A stretch of DNA of 64,000 bases, from assembly GCF_021223605.1 (NCBI RefSeq), contig NZ_CP075175.1:3799501-3863500 (forward strand), written 5' to 3'. A program made the position numbers and the translations under genes. Origin of the DNA: Paenibacillus sp. 481 (GTDB lineage: Bacteria > Bacillota > Bacilli > Paenibacillales > Paenibacillaceae). The notes beneath the pieces were generated by a model. That model searched no databases. It was not told where the DNA came from and saw nothing but the letters and a program-made list of their open reading frames with translations. Of this stretch, positions 35,212 to 43,943 are shown in pieces (position 1 is the stretch's first letter; each line of letters opens with the position of its first letter).

Positions 35212-36309
35212 ATGGGAAATCAGCAACAACGAGCATACAATTTTAACGCGGGGCCAGCTGCATTGCCGTTGGAAGTGTTAGAACGAGCGCAAGCCGAATT
35301 CGTAGATTTTCGTAATCAAGGCATGTCCATTATGGAAATGTCGCACCGTGGAGCTGTTTATGAGCAAGTACACAATGAAGCGAAATTACTGTTGAAGCAA
35401 TTGCTGCAAGTGCCAGATGGCTACGATGTATTGTTTTTACAAGGGGGAGCCAGCACTCAATTTGCGATGATTCCGATGAATTTGTTGACACCTGACAAGG
35501 TCGGAGGCTATGTCATCAGCGGTGCTTGGGCGAACAAAGCGCTTCAGGAAGCGGCGTTAATCGGGGAGACGAAGGTCGTTGCCTCAACCGAAGGCGATGC
35601 TTATATGCGTATGCCGCAGCCACATGAAATCGTCGCACCAGAGAACGCTGCTTACGTGCATTTAACCTCGAATGAAACGATCGAAGGCACTCAATTCGCG
35701 CAATATCCGACACGTCAAGACGTGCCTCTAATTATGGATATGTCAAGTGATATCCTTAGCCGTCCAATTGACGTCTCTCAATTTGATCTCATTTATGCTG
35801 GGGCTCAAAAAAACTTAGGCCCTTCCGGTGTTACAGTCGTTATCGCAAAAGAGGAATTGTTGGCTAACAGTCCAAAGACGATCCCAACGATTATGAGATA
35901 CAGTACACATTTTAAAAATAATTCGCTGTACAATACACCGCCTTCATTTTCGGTTTATATGGTTAACTTGGTGCTGCAATGGATTCAGGCACAGGGTGGC
36001 CTAGCGGCGGTGGAGCGCAACAATCAGGCGAAAGCACAGCTCCTGTATCATGCGATTGACGAGAGCGGTGGCTTCTTCCGTGGCTGTGCGCATAAGGACA
36101 GCCGTTCCTTGATGAACGTAACGTTCCGCTTAGGCAATGAAGAGCTGGAGAAGGCCTTCATTAAGCAAGCCGATCAAGCAGGCTTTATCGGTTTAAAAGG
36201 GCACCGTAGTGTTGGAGGCCTGCGTGCTTCGATTTACAATGCGGTTCCTTATGAGAACTGCGACGCTTTGGCGCAGTTTATGCGTCAATTTCAGCAGCAG
36301 AATGGTTAG
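35212..36309 (+). CDS. serC: Phosphoserine aminotransferase
   Basis: The enzyme (365 residues) makes phosphoserine in serine synthesis (and may act in the pyridoxal phosphate route). Its N-terminal signature is NFNAGPAALPLEVLE; the PLP lysine is K200 in YAGAQKNLGPSG. The C-terminal segment has GLKGHRSVGGLRASIYNA. The start is ATG 35212 after AAGGTGGGG; the in-frame ATG at 35134 would add 26 residues that do not fit the family. Confidence 0.95.
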   Translation: MGNQQQRAYNFNAGPAALPLEVLERAQAEFVDFRNQGMSIMEMSHRGAVYEQVHNEAKLLLKQLLQVPDGYDVLFLQGGASTQFAMIPMNLLTPDKVGGYVISGAWANKALQEAALIGETKVVASTEGDAYMRMPQPHEIVAPENAAYVHLTSNETIEGTQFAQYPTRQDVPLIMDMSSDILSRPIDVSQFDLIYAGAQKNLGPSGVTVVIAKEELLANSPKTIPTIMRYSTHFKNNSLYNTPPSFSVYMVNLVLQWIQAQGGLAAVERNNQAKAQLLYHAIDESGGFFRGCAHKDSRSLMNVTFRLGNEELEKAFIKQADQAGFIGLKGHRSVGGLRASIYNAVPYENCDALAQFMRQFQQQNG

Positions 36310-36395
36310 ATATACGTGTATAAGCGGTGACTACAGGTCAGCTAAAAGGCAGCATTGTCTATACTGATGACCAAAACAAATAGCTATATCCAAAC

Positions 36396-36426
36396 AAACC
36401 CGTCTGCATATGGTGCAGGCGGGTTT
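36396..36426. terminator. Bidirectional hairpin between serC and the orphan regulator
   Basis: AAACCCGTCTGCA pairs with TGCAGGCGGGTTT (one G-T pair) between convergent genes. Confidence 0.75.
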
Positions 36427-36444
36427 GGCATGAAAAGATTACGT

Positions 36445-37182
36445 TTATGCTTGCTGTGGATAAATAGTCGATGCAGCCAGACATTGCTTGACGGTGTCGG
36501 CCAACTTGTAGCCGACATTGCGGATCGTCACAATAAATTCAGGGCTGCGCGCGTTTTTTTCCAACTTGTCACGAAGATGACTAATATGAACGTCAACGAT
36601 GCGCGTATCGCCCAAAAAATGATAGTCCCACACGCCATGTAGCAATTGTTGGCGGCTCAGAACCTTGCCACGGTGGCGGCATAGAAAGACGAGTAGTTCG
36701 AACTCTTTTGGCGTTAAATCGATGCTACGGCCGTTTAAGAGCACCTCACGCTGCTTCTCGATAACGGTCAAGCCACCAATTTCATAAATCGTTCCCTCGG
36801 CATCAGAAGGCAGCGTTTGCACACGTCTCATCAGTGAACGAATGCGTGAAATAAGTTCCTGCGGGCTAAAAGGCTTTGTCATATAATCATCAGCGCCGTT
36901 GTCCAAGCCTACGATGCGTTCACTCACTTCATGCATGGCGGTCAGCATAATGATCGGAACCATATTGTGCTGCGTGCGCAGCCTACGGCACACGTCTAAA
37001 CCGTTCGTTTGCGGCAGCATGCGGTCGAGAACGATGGCATCCGGACGGAATTTGGTTAACACCTCAAACACGGATTCACCATCTGAGACACATAATACCT
37101 CGTAACCAGCCAGTCTTAAATTGTATTCTATAAGAATCAACATTGAAGGATCATCATCGACAACTAAAATTTTCGACTTCAT
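36445..37182 (-). CDS. Orphan OmpR/PhoB-family response regulator
   Basis: A 245-residue regulator: receiver with D9-D10, phospho-acceptor D53 (VLDRMLPQTNG) and Lys in MTKPF; winged helix about 130-232 (LTPKEFELLVFLCRHRGKVLS, then DVHISHLRDKLE). The C-terminus carries an extra 12 residues. No kinase gene adjoins it, so its partner is encoded elsewhere or it works unpaired. The start follows GGAGGT on the minus strand. It lies head to head with trmL. Confidence 0.9.
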   Translation of the reverse strand: MKSKILVVDDDPSMLILIEYNLRLAGYEVLCVSDGESVFEVLTKFRPDAIVLDRMLPQTNGLDVCRRLRTQHNMVPIIMLTAMHEVSERIVGLDNGADDYMTKPFSPQELISRIRSLMRRVQTLPSDAEGTIYEIGGLTVIEKQREVLLNGRSIDLTPKEFELLVFLCRHRGKVLSRQQLLHGVWDYHFLGDTRIVDVHISHLRDKLEKNARSPEFIVTIRNVGYKLADTVKQCLAASTIYPQQA

Positions 37183-37335
37183 CGCGTACCTCCTGATACC
37201 ATGTTATACATGTATTATGAATGCGAACAATTAACACCATATTAAGGTCATGTAAAATGGGTGTTAAATCGCGCAAGTATACGCGTGTTTGTGTAAATTG
37301 GTGTATAATAGATAGGAATGTGAGGTGAATAACGG

Positions 37336-37800
37336 ATGGCTCTGCATATTGTACTTGTCGAACCTGAAATTCCTGCCAATACGGGCAACATCGCGCGTAC
37401 GTGCGCGGCAACGGGCATACATCTACACTTGGTACGTCCACTTGGATTTCGAACTGACGATGCGACATTAAAGCGCGCTGGACTCGATTATTGGCACGCT
37501 GTAAATATTGAATACCACGATTCGTTCCAAGAAGTGCTGGATAAATACGCGGATGCGCGTTTTTTTTATGCCTCGACGAAAGCGACAAATCATTATTGCC
37601 AATTTGAGTATCAAGATGGCGATTTCTTCGTATTCGGCAAAGAAACCAAAGGATTGCCGGCGGAACTGATCGAAGCTAATCGTGAAACATGTATTCGTAT
37701 GCCGATGACAAAAGAGGTGCGTTCGCTTAATTTGTCCAACTCGGCTGCCATTATTTTATTTGAAGCTTTAAGGCAGCTTGGTTTCCCTAATTTAGATTAG
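37336..37800 (+). CDS. trmL: tRNA (cytidine/uridine-34-2'-O)-methyltransferase
   Basis: This 154-residue SPOUT-class enzyme methylates the ribose of the wobble base in tRNA-Leu. Motifs: PEIPANTGNIARTCAATG at the N-terminus, FGKETKGLP, and IRMPMTKEVRSLNLSNSAA at the knotted C-terminus, which binds SAM. The length is standard. The start follows GTGAGGTGA. A terminator ends the gene. Confidence 0.93.
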   Translation: MALHIVLVEPEIPANTGNIARTCAATGIHLHLVRPLGFRTDDATLKRAGLDYWHAVNIEYHDSFQEVLDKYADARFFYASTKATNHYCQFEYQDGDFFVFGKETKGLPAELIEANRETCIRMPMTKEVRSLNLSNSAAIILFEALRQLGFPNLD

Positions 37801-37817
37801 GCGACATCTGGTTAGCA

Positions 37818-37877
37818 AAAAAAGAACTATTCCAATTATCATTTTTATAAATGGTAAAGGTATAGTTCTTTTTTCAT
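37818..37877 (+). terminator. Terminator of trmL
   Basis: AAAAAGAACTAT pairs with ATAGTTCTTTTTT around an AT-rich loop that contains a second small stem. Confidence 0.85.
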
Positions 37878-38277
37878 TTCTCGTAATTTTGATGAAATAT
37901 AAAAATAAATCGTTATGACTATAATTCAATTGTGATAAAATAGTCATAAAGATATACATAATGACAACGTTTAGATACAAAGTAACAGAGTCATTAGTCT
38001 TGTTTTTGCTATATTTTCGATTTAATTGCTTTTTAGTGGTGCAGAATTTGTCGATCTTGAAACATTGAATTTGCTTGAAAATAGGCGAAAAGTAAGGCTT
38101 AAACGAGTATGATGTAGTTTTATTCTATTCATTTCGGACACATTATTACAGGAACTGAATAAAAATAAAACTTATTGACAAATTTCAGCAGGATTTTTGC
38201 CTAGGTATATCGAAGTAGATAGAGCGGTAGTTTCAAGGGTAATCATGAGAAGAGTATATACGAGAGAGGTGGAACTT
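37878..38277. other. AT-rich intergenic region upstream of the AbrB-like gene
   Basis: Four hundred bases without a gene I can support. A TTGACA at 38175-38180 lies about 100 bp before the AbrB-like start, but no good -10 box follows at 16-18 bp. The AT-rich, poly-A/T nature resembles promoters bound by AbrB itself. An in-frame upstream ATG at 38197 lacks a binding site. Confidence 0.5.
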
Positions 38278-38526
38278 ATGAAACCTGCCGGTGTAGTCCG
38301 CAAAGTAGACCAATTAGGACGTATAGTATTACCAAAATCACTCAGGAAGCGTTACCAAATGAACGAGGGGGATCCTGTCGAAATCTTGGTACAGGGAGAC
38401 CACATTATTTTGGAGCGCTACCGTCCAAAATGTGTGTTCTGTGGATCCATGGACGGTGTGTCAGATTTTAAAGATCGATACATATGTTCACAATGCATGA
38501 CTGACATGACGCAATTGATTCGCTAA
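38278..38526 (+). CDS. AbrB/SpoVT-family regulator with a zinc-ribbon-like tail
   Basis: An 82-residue protein starting at ATG 38278 after GAGAGGTGG. Residues 1-50 are the swapped-hairpin AbrB DNA-binding domain (GVVRKVDQLGRIVLPKSLRK). The rest is not the B. subtilis AbrB multimerisation domain: it contains two CxxC pairs (CVFC and CSQC, 13 residues apart), suggesting a small zinc ribbon. Transition-state regulation is likely but the target genes are unknown. Confidence 0.88.
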   Translation: MKPAGVVRKVDQLGRIVLPKSLRKRYQMNEGDPVEILVQGDHIILERYRPKCVFCGSMDGVSDFKDRYICSQCMTDMTQLIR

Positions 38527-38539
38527 GCAAGAGAAAAAT

Positions 38540-38577
38540 GGGAGCATCTACCTTTAGGTAGAGCTCCTAATTTTTTT
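38540..38577 (+). terminator. Terminator of the AbrB-like gene
   Basis: GGAGCATCTACC pairs with GGTAGAGCTCC (one bulge) and is followed by TAATTTTTTT. Confidence 0.87.
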
Positions 38578-38605
38578 ATCCAAACTAACATCAGGGGTGT
38601 TATTC

Positions 38606-39490
38606 GTGCTGAGAATCGATCAGGTAAAGGATATTAAAGAGGCAGCAACTCTTATTTTTACACTAAACAATAGGGAAGCGCATCATATCGCCTATTGTGG
38701 GGAAAAGGAAGAGGAAATATTAAATAGTTTGCTGAATGATTTTAGCGATCGGGATACGAAAGATAGCATTGTGGCTGCCTATGAGGACGGCGAGCTGATT
38801 GCAGTGCTAGGTTTCGATATCGATAGTGAAAGGCGGACGGCTGAAGTATGGGGACCGTTTGTGAATACGGAATCGGGCGAGAAATGGCTTCAGATTGCGC
38901 AGTTGTTATGGACAGCAGGCAAAGAACTCGTTCAAGAACATGTGTCCACAGCCTATTTCTTTTTTAATCAGCATCATCAGTATATGGCTGCTTTCATGGA
39001 CACGCTTGGCGTGGAGCGAGCAGGTGAAAATGCTATTTTCCATGCTACACAGCAATTGTGTGACGAACTGAAAGTCGCTCATTTACCCTATTTAGATCCT
39101 AACCAGCACGAAGCCTTTATCGCTTTGCATGAGGAAGCATTCCCGAACAGCTATTATAGTGGATTAGATATTTTACAGAGGCTGAATGATCATAACAAGG
39201 TCCTCGTATCTGTAGGGGATAATGAACAACTCCAAGGATATATTTATGTCGAGTGTGAGCCGGAATTTGGCGAAGGAAGCATCGAATTTTTTGCGGTGGC
39301 ACCATCATTTCAAAATCAAGGCATTGGAACGAGACTGATTCAAAACGGCTTGTTCGAGTTGTTCGGCAGACAAGGTATTAAGAAGATGAATTTGTGTGTG
39401 GATGCGAATGATGAGAAACCGATTCATGTATATAAAAGAGCAGGTCTGACCGTTAAACATATGCTATATTTTTATAAAGTTCAATGGTAG
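38606..39490 (+). CDS. Two-domain GNAT acetyltransferase
   Basis: A 294-residue protein. The start is taken as GTG 38606, seven bases after AGGGGTG. The C-terminal half is a clear GNAT fold: IEFFAVAPSFQNQGIGTRLI is motif A for acetyl-CoA, and VYKRAGLTV is the last helix-strand. The N-terminal half resembles a second, degenerate GNAT domain (VAAYEDGELIAVLGFDID). The acceptor substrate is unknown. Monocistronic. Confidence 0.82.
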   Translation: MLRIDQVKDIKEAATLIFTLNNREAHHIAYCGEKEEEILNSLLNDFSDRDTKDSIVAAYEDGELIAVLGFDIDSERRTAEVWGPFVNTESGEKWLQIAQLLWTAGKELVQEHVSTAYFFFNQHHQYMAAFMDTLGVERAGENAIFHATQQLCDELKVAHLPYLDPNQHEAFIALHEEAFPNSYYSGLDILQRLNDHNKVLVSVGDNEQLQGYIYVECEPEFGEGSIEFFAVAPSFQNQGIGTRLIQNGLFELFGRQGIKKMNLCVDANDEKPIHVYKRAGLTVKHMLYFYKVQW

Positions 39491-39506
39491 TGGATAGGCA
39501 AGAATA

Positions 39507-39541
39507 AGAAAAGCTTCCCATATTGTAGGGAAGCTTTTCTG
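39507..39541. terminator. Bidirectional terminator
   Basis: AGAAAAGCTTCCC pairs perfectly with GGGAAGCTTTTCT around an 8-base loop, between the GNAT gene (+) and the 32-residue gene (-); A and T tracts within the stem suit both directions. Confidence 0.9.
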
Positions 39542-39542
39542 C

Positions 39543-39641
39543 TTACAAGCCTTTTGTCTTGTCTTCGTTGTAGCCTGCTGTAAAGTTGGCTACTAAGAAC
39601 ATGACTAATACGAGCATGATGATCCAAAATACGACGGACAT
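39543..39641 (-). CDS. 32-residue single-span membrane protein
   Basis: A short gene with its own promoter (39669-39696, complement), a strong GGAGGTG ribosome binding site eight bases before ATG, and a terminator directly after the stop. The peptide begins MSVVFWIIMLVLVMFLVAN, a membrane helix, and ends in a polar tail NEDKTKGL. It resembles no named family that I can be sure of. It could be a small regulator or stabiliser of a membrane complex. Confidence 0.75.
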   Translation of the reverse strand: MSVVFWIIMLVLVMFLVANFTAGYNEDKTKGL

Positions 39642-39668
39642 GATGCACACCTCCAATAACCTTCCTTT

Positions 39669-39696
39669 ATTATAACCAAGACATGCCAAAAAACAA
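39669..39696 (-). promoter_or_regulatory. Promoter of the 32-residue membrane protein gene
   Basis: On the minus strand, TTGTTT and TATAAT are separated by 16 bp, about 25 bp before the ribosome binding site region. Confidence 0.65.
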
Positions 39697-39761
39697 ATGA
39701 TAATGGTGTGAATTTTGACCAATTCTTTTATGTTAATAGAGGCTAAGTGTGCAAGGTAAGA

Positions 39762-40829
39762 CTATTTAAAAAATAAAAAGTGCGTTGGTAGAGGTCGAAG
39801 TTGACCATCAGACGGGCTATTAACAACACGTCCGTTAAAAATTAATGACGATGAGCCGCCGCCATCTAAATTGTAGGCGTCTTTAACGCCTAAATTGATT
39901 AGCTTCGCTTGCAGCTCTTCGAGTGTAGCACCCGAGCTGCCGTTCTCATTGTAACCATCAGCTACGATAATAAGGAGCTGATCGTCCTTATAGTTGCCGA
40001 TAACGGTTCGTGGTGCACGATGGGGCTTTGTCTTCCATTTATCCGGTATAGGTAGCTTGACACCGTTGTCCAATAACGCAGGAACAAACGTAGCACCGAA
40101 CTTCGGATCTAATCGATCCAATTGGGATTGACTATGGAATTCGCCTCCGATAAGCTTGCCGGTATTGTTCAAGCCGACGAACGTCAAATCTTTGTGACTC
40201 GGTTCGAAACTGTTAACATAGTTTCCGTTCATGACAGTCGTGCCTAGCGGGAAACGCTTGCCCCTTCCATCTGCATAGCCACCGGCGTTGATTCCAGCTA
40301 CCGCGCCATAGCGCCTTACTGCTTGCAGCGTCGTTTCTGAGCTGCCGTATGAGTCATGACCTAGCGTCATTCGCATCGCTTTCGGGTCTTTCAATTTTAC
40401 TTTCATAGCATAACCACTATATGTAGGCTGGGCGATTCGATACAGTTCGGCACGCAAATCGTCGCTGTTAATGCGTTCCTTTACGGGGCCAAGACGTGAG
40501 GATATACGTCGGTCGTAAATTTGGCCGGGGCGCTTTGCCTGAGTAGAGGCCGCTCGAACAACATCGTTCATCGTCGTCGTTGTGCGCTTATATATAGTAG
40601 AAACTCGGCGCACAGAATCAACCGTATACGCAGCAGTCTTACGCGCCTGCTCCATATCTTTGGCCAGCGCAGCCTGCTTCTGATTAAAGGCTACGGGTTC
40701 AGCTAGTGGCTGCCACGATAATTGAAAAGATGTAGAGAGCGATGTCGAGAGCATTAATATCATCATTCCCAAGAATGGGGCGGTCGCTAGCATAAACAAC
40801 CGATTGATTCGTTTAATTTCCCAGTTCAT
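39762..40829 (-). CDS. Membrane-anchored phosphodiester glycosidase protein
   Basis: A 355-residue protein with an N-terminal uncleaved-looking membrane helix (about 11-32) after a basic start. A helical stretch (about 50-90) leads into the phosphodiester glycosidase domain (about 135-355), with AVAGINAGGYADG near its start and AYNLDGGGSSSLIFNG near its end. It is a paralogue of the secreted protein at 8597-9796. It lies 13 bp after a coiled-coil membrane protein gene, so the two are probably co-expressed and may form a complex. Confidence 0.87.
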   Translation of the reverse strand: MNWEIKRINRLFMLATAPFLGMMILMLSTSLSTSFQLSWQPLAEPVAFNQKQAALAKDMEQARKTAAYTVDSVRRVSTIYKRTTTTMNDVVRAASTQAKRPGQIYDRRISSRLGPVKERINSDDLRAELYRIAQPTYSGYAMKVKLKDPKAMRMTLGHDSYGSSETTLQAVRRYGAVAGINAGGYADGRGKRFPLGTTVMNGNYVNSFEPSHKDLTFVGLNNTGKLIGGEFHSQSQLDRLDPKFGATFVPALLDNGVKLPIPDKWKTKPHRAPRTVIGNYKDDQLLIIVADGYNENGSSGATLEELQAKLINLGVKDAYNLDGGGSSSLIFNGRVVNSPSDGQLRPLPTHFLFFK

Positions 40830-40842
40830 CGTTATCCCTCAC

Positions 40843-41253
40843 TTATTTCAGCAAGTTCAATTGCTTTTGCAGCTCATTCAACTGCTTCTTCACTTCATTA
40901 AGTTGTGTATATAATTTGTTGCTGTTGTCTGTCTTGTTCGATGTGTTATCTTTCGTGAATGTTAACAATTCATTAAACGCATCGACTTTATTTTGCATCG
41001 AATCAAGCTGTACACTAAGCCCGTTCAAGCGTTTCTCGTAAGATTGCTGCACTTGCTTCAGCTGAGCTTCGGTTTGCTTGTGCAAATCTTGCAGCATCAC
41101 AGTCTTCATATGTTGACTATAAAAATAAGTAGCTGTCATGCCAGTGACGATCATACCTAGCCAAAATACAAGAAACCATTTTGGGCTTGCTCCGCTCGTC
41201 TTCGATCGGGTGCGACGGCTTGTGTCGCGTTCCGTTTGCATAGATGGTTGCAC
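40843..41253 (-). CDS. Single-span membrane protein with a C-terminal coiled coil
   Basis: A 136-residue protein. The start is taken as GTG 41253, preceded by GAGGTG; upstream in-frame ATGs lack such a site. The N-terminus is basic (RRTRSKTSG). A membrane helix at about 25-45 (WFLVFWLGMIVTGMTATYF) is followed by a coiled coil rich in Gln, Lys and Leu to the C-terminus. The topology suggests an external coiled coil, like cell-division or wall-linked scaffold proteins. No family is recognised. Confidence 0.75.
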   Translation of the reverse strand: MQPSMQTERDTSRRTRSKTSGASPKWFLVFWLGMIVTGMTATYFYSQHMKTVMLQDLHKQTEAQLKQVQQSYEKRLNGLSVQLDSMQNKVDAFNELLTFTKDNTSNKTDNSNKLYTQLNEVKKQLNELQKQLNLLK

Positions 41254-41485
41254 GCTATTCACCTCGAAAGAAGTCGATTTTGTAAAAAAACATTCTATTA
41301 TTCTAGCACGTATGTCAACATAATTGCAAAATCCGTAAAAAATAGACATTGCAGCAATACAGAACGTCATATACAATCACTTTAGGTTTGTAGAATTTTG
41401 TCGGATTATATGAAAGTTTTCGACAAAGTTAAATCGATTGCATTGCTGCTCGTTCCGCGTAGCAGAAAGGTTGAGGATTACGATT

Positions 41486-43810
41486 ATGAGCTCAAAAATT
41501 TATCCTAAACTAGGGGGTCTCATTTTTGTCCTCTTGCATATTTGGTTTATTTGGATAACGTTTCAACACCCTTTTATTGGAATTCGCACGCAGTTGGAAA
41601 ATGGGAAATGGCACATTTCAGAGATGGACAGGTTGGATATCGCTAACAAATACGACTTGCGCATCGGGGATGTCGTCACGAGCATAGATGGGAAATCGCC
41701 TGAACAAAATGTACATATTGTGCGTTGGCGGGCAATTGAGCAAGTAGACTGGATTACGGTAGCGCGAGGAGAACATACGAAAACGATCTACATAGCGGAT
41801 CTGCCGAAAGAGTGGTCCACGAATTTGATGCCGCTCTTGACGGAATTGATCCTGTTCGCGATTGCTGCATATTTATGGCGAAGAAGAAATCATGCACCGT
41901 CTGCGCGTTTACTAGCTTGTCTATTTTTTTTAATGGGAACTATTTATATGTGTATTGGGGCTTCGTTTCGTGGAGATCCGATTAGTGTGATTCTCATTAC
42001 AACGGCAGTTGCTTTATTTCCGATTATGTTATTGCATTTTTTGATTTTGTTTTTTCATGAAAAAGGCGGTATTGTCATTCCGAAGCGGCTACTCGTAGTG
42101 TTGTATTCAATAGTAGGTTTGGAACTGATCGGTAAGCTTTTATATTTTCATCCGAATTTTGCCTATCCGGTGTATCGCACTTGTTACTGGTTTACTTACA
42201 TATTTGTGATTGTCGTTATCATACTTAATATTATTGTTCTTACCCATTTATCGATACGTTATCGCAAAGAGCAGGCGTATTTGTCGGCCGTAATTCGCTT
42301 TATTTGGTTGTCGATCATTGCTGCATTTGCACCAGTCATTGTATTGTCGTTGTTGCCGCGCTGGATCGGGGGGACGTTTATCGTTTCTCCGCTCGTAACA
42401 GGTTGGTTTACTTTTATTATTCCGATCTTGTTTATTTACTTAACGGCGTTTCATCGTCTTTACGATATTGATGTTGTGGTCAGACGCACAGTAACGGTGC
42501 TGCTGATCGCGATGGTGCCTAGTGCGCTTATCGTTGGGCTTAATGGGCTTATTTTCAGCGCTACTGCTACGATGGCATACCAAGTCATTAGTTTCCTTTT
42601 TATCGTAATCGTGTTGACATTTGTCCTTTATTCTTTGGAATATTTCCGCAACAAGCTTGAATCGGTCATGTATCCGCGTTCTACAAGGCTGCATCGACTT
42701 CTTCAGAACGTATCGGGGGATTTGAGTTCCGTTTCAACTGTGCCTGATACGGCTGACGTTATTTTACATTCACTTATGAAAGGTTTGTATATTAAAGGCG
42801 CAGCTGTTGTGATGAAGTTTCCACATGAATCGCTAGATACGTATATAAATGGAGATGTTGATCATTATTTGTTGGAAAGACATATTCGTACAGGTGAATG
42901 TCAGCATCCAAACTATCAATGGTTTGAGCTGGAACGAAATGAGGATTATGTCTGTTTCGTAGTCGTTGTGCACCATGAATTGAGTACGAATACAACGAAT
43001 ATGGAAGAAAACAACTGGATTCAAAAATTGTTCGGTTTAGTTCGTATCGGTTTGAATAAAAGTTATAGCATGCAAGAAATGAAAAAGCGTATAGAATCAT
43101 ATGAACAGCCGATGCAACATCCTTCTTATGCAACAACACCACAAGGATTGCAGCTCGTGTTGACGTTGTTCGATACACAGGAAAAAGGGAAAGCGAAGCT
43201 CGTTCGTACGGTGCAAGAGACGGTTATGCAGCCGCTGCATGAACTGAATACGACGTTGAAGCATTGGAGTTCTTGGAAAGATACGATCAATCATGAGGAG
43301 TTACGGATGGCAGGGGAGAAGCTAGAGACAGTCAATCAGCAGCTTGGCCATCTATGCTTTGCGCTCCAACCGAAGTTGATTGAAACGGTTGGATTTGCAA
43401 ATGCGATTCAACATTACATAGATTTAGAATTCGAGCAGTTGGGGAGCGAGGTTACGTTCGAAAGATCGGTTCATCCGCTGCTTGATGCACAGTCGCCTAG
43501 CTTTAAGCTTCATTTGTTCCGAGTGGCACAGGAGCTGTTAATGAATGCACGCAAGCATGCTTATGCCGAGCGTATTTACTTGGGGTTGTGGGCAGATTTG
43601 AATGGCATCATTATGTATTATGAAGATGACGGAGTTGGATTTGATCCTGGTGCCGTGTTTGGGCAGCAAGTCCAATCAAGAGGCCTAAAGCAGATGAGGG
43701 CTCGCGTGTTAACGCAACAGGGAGATGTGGAGTGGAAAGTGACGCCAAATCAAGGGGTTGTTATGGAAATTATTATTCCTTACCCATCCATATCGTCTGA
43801 ACAATCTTAA
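41486..43810 (+). CDS. ComP-like multi-span sensor protein lacking the phospho-acceptor histidine
   Basis: A 774-residue protein starting at ATG 41486. A first membrane helix is followed by an external PDZ-like segment (about 32-105, LRIGDVVTSIDGKSP), then seven or more membrane helices (about 115-385) and a cytoplasmic part. The HisKA_3 helix reads KLVRTVQETVMQPL (571-584), with Gln577 where LiaS and other kinases have His. The HATPase domain keeps the N-box (QELLMNARKHA) and G-box (EDDGVGFD). No response regulator adjoins. It may be a pseudokinase or allosteric sensor. Confidence 0.85.
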   Translation: MSSKIYPKLGGLIFVLLHIWFIWITFQHPFIGIRTQLENGKWHISEMDRLDIANKYDLRIGDVVTSIDGKSPEQNVHIVRWRAIEQVDWITVARGEHTKTIYIADLPKEWSTNLMPLLTELILFAIAAYLWRRRNHAPSARLLACLFFLMGTIYMCIGASFRGDPISVILITTAVALFPIMLLHFLILFFHEKGGIVIPKRLLVVLYSIVGLELIGKLLYFHPNFAYPVYRTCYWFTYIFVIVVIILNIIVLTHLSIRYRKEQAYLSAVIRFIWLSIIAAFAPVIVLSLLPRWIGGTFIVSPLVTGWFTFIIPILFIYLTAFHRLYDIDVVVRRTVTVLLIAMVPSALIVGLNGLIFSATATMAYQVISFLFIVIVLTFVLYSLEYFRNKLESVMYPRSTRLHRLLQNVSGDLSSVSTVPDTADVILHSLMKGLYIKGAAVVMKFPHESLDTYINGDVDHYLLERHIRTGECQHPNYQWFELERNEDYVCFVVVVHHELSTNTTNMEENNWIQKLFGLVRIGLNKSYSMQEMKKRIESYEQPMQHPSYATTPQGLQLVLTLFDTQEKGKAKLVRTVQETVMQPLHELNTTLKHWSSWKDTINHEELRMAGEKLETVNQQLGHLCFALQPKLIETVGFANAIQHYIDLEFEQLGSEVTFERSVHPLLDAQSPSFKLHLFRVAQELLMNARKHAYAERIYLGLWADLNGIIMYYEDDGVGFDPGAVFGQQVQSRGLKQMRARVLTQQGDVEWKVTPNQGVVMEIIIPYPSISSEQS

Positions 43811-43823
43811 ATCGTAAGACGGG

Positions 43824-43855
43824 GAGCCGCTGCTAATAGAGAGTGGCTCTTTTTG
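43824..43855 (+). terminator. Terminator of the ComP-like gene
   Basis: GAGCCGCT pairs with AGTGGCTC (one G-T pair) and is followed by five T. Confidence 0.85.
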
Positions 43856-43943
43856 TGTCTTTCACGATGTGATGCGGTGTAAAAGGATTGCATTGCTATA
43901 GCAAACGGTGTATCATTTTGGAAACAGAAAGGGGCGGTTATAG

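Noticed and set aside
38197..38277. Upstream start for the AbrB-like protein (27 extra residues)
   Set aside because: No ribosome binding site at 38197, while ATG 38278 has GAGAGGTGG and matches the usual N-terminus.
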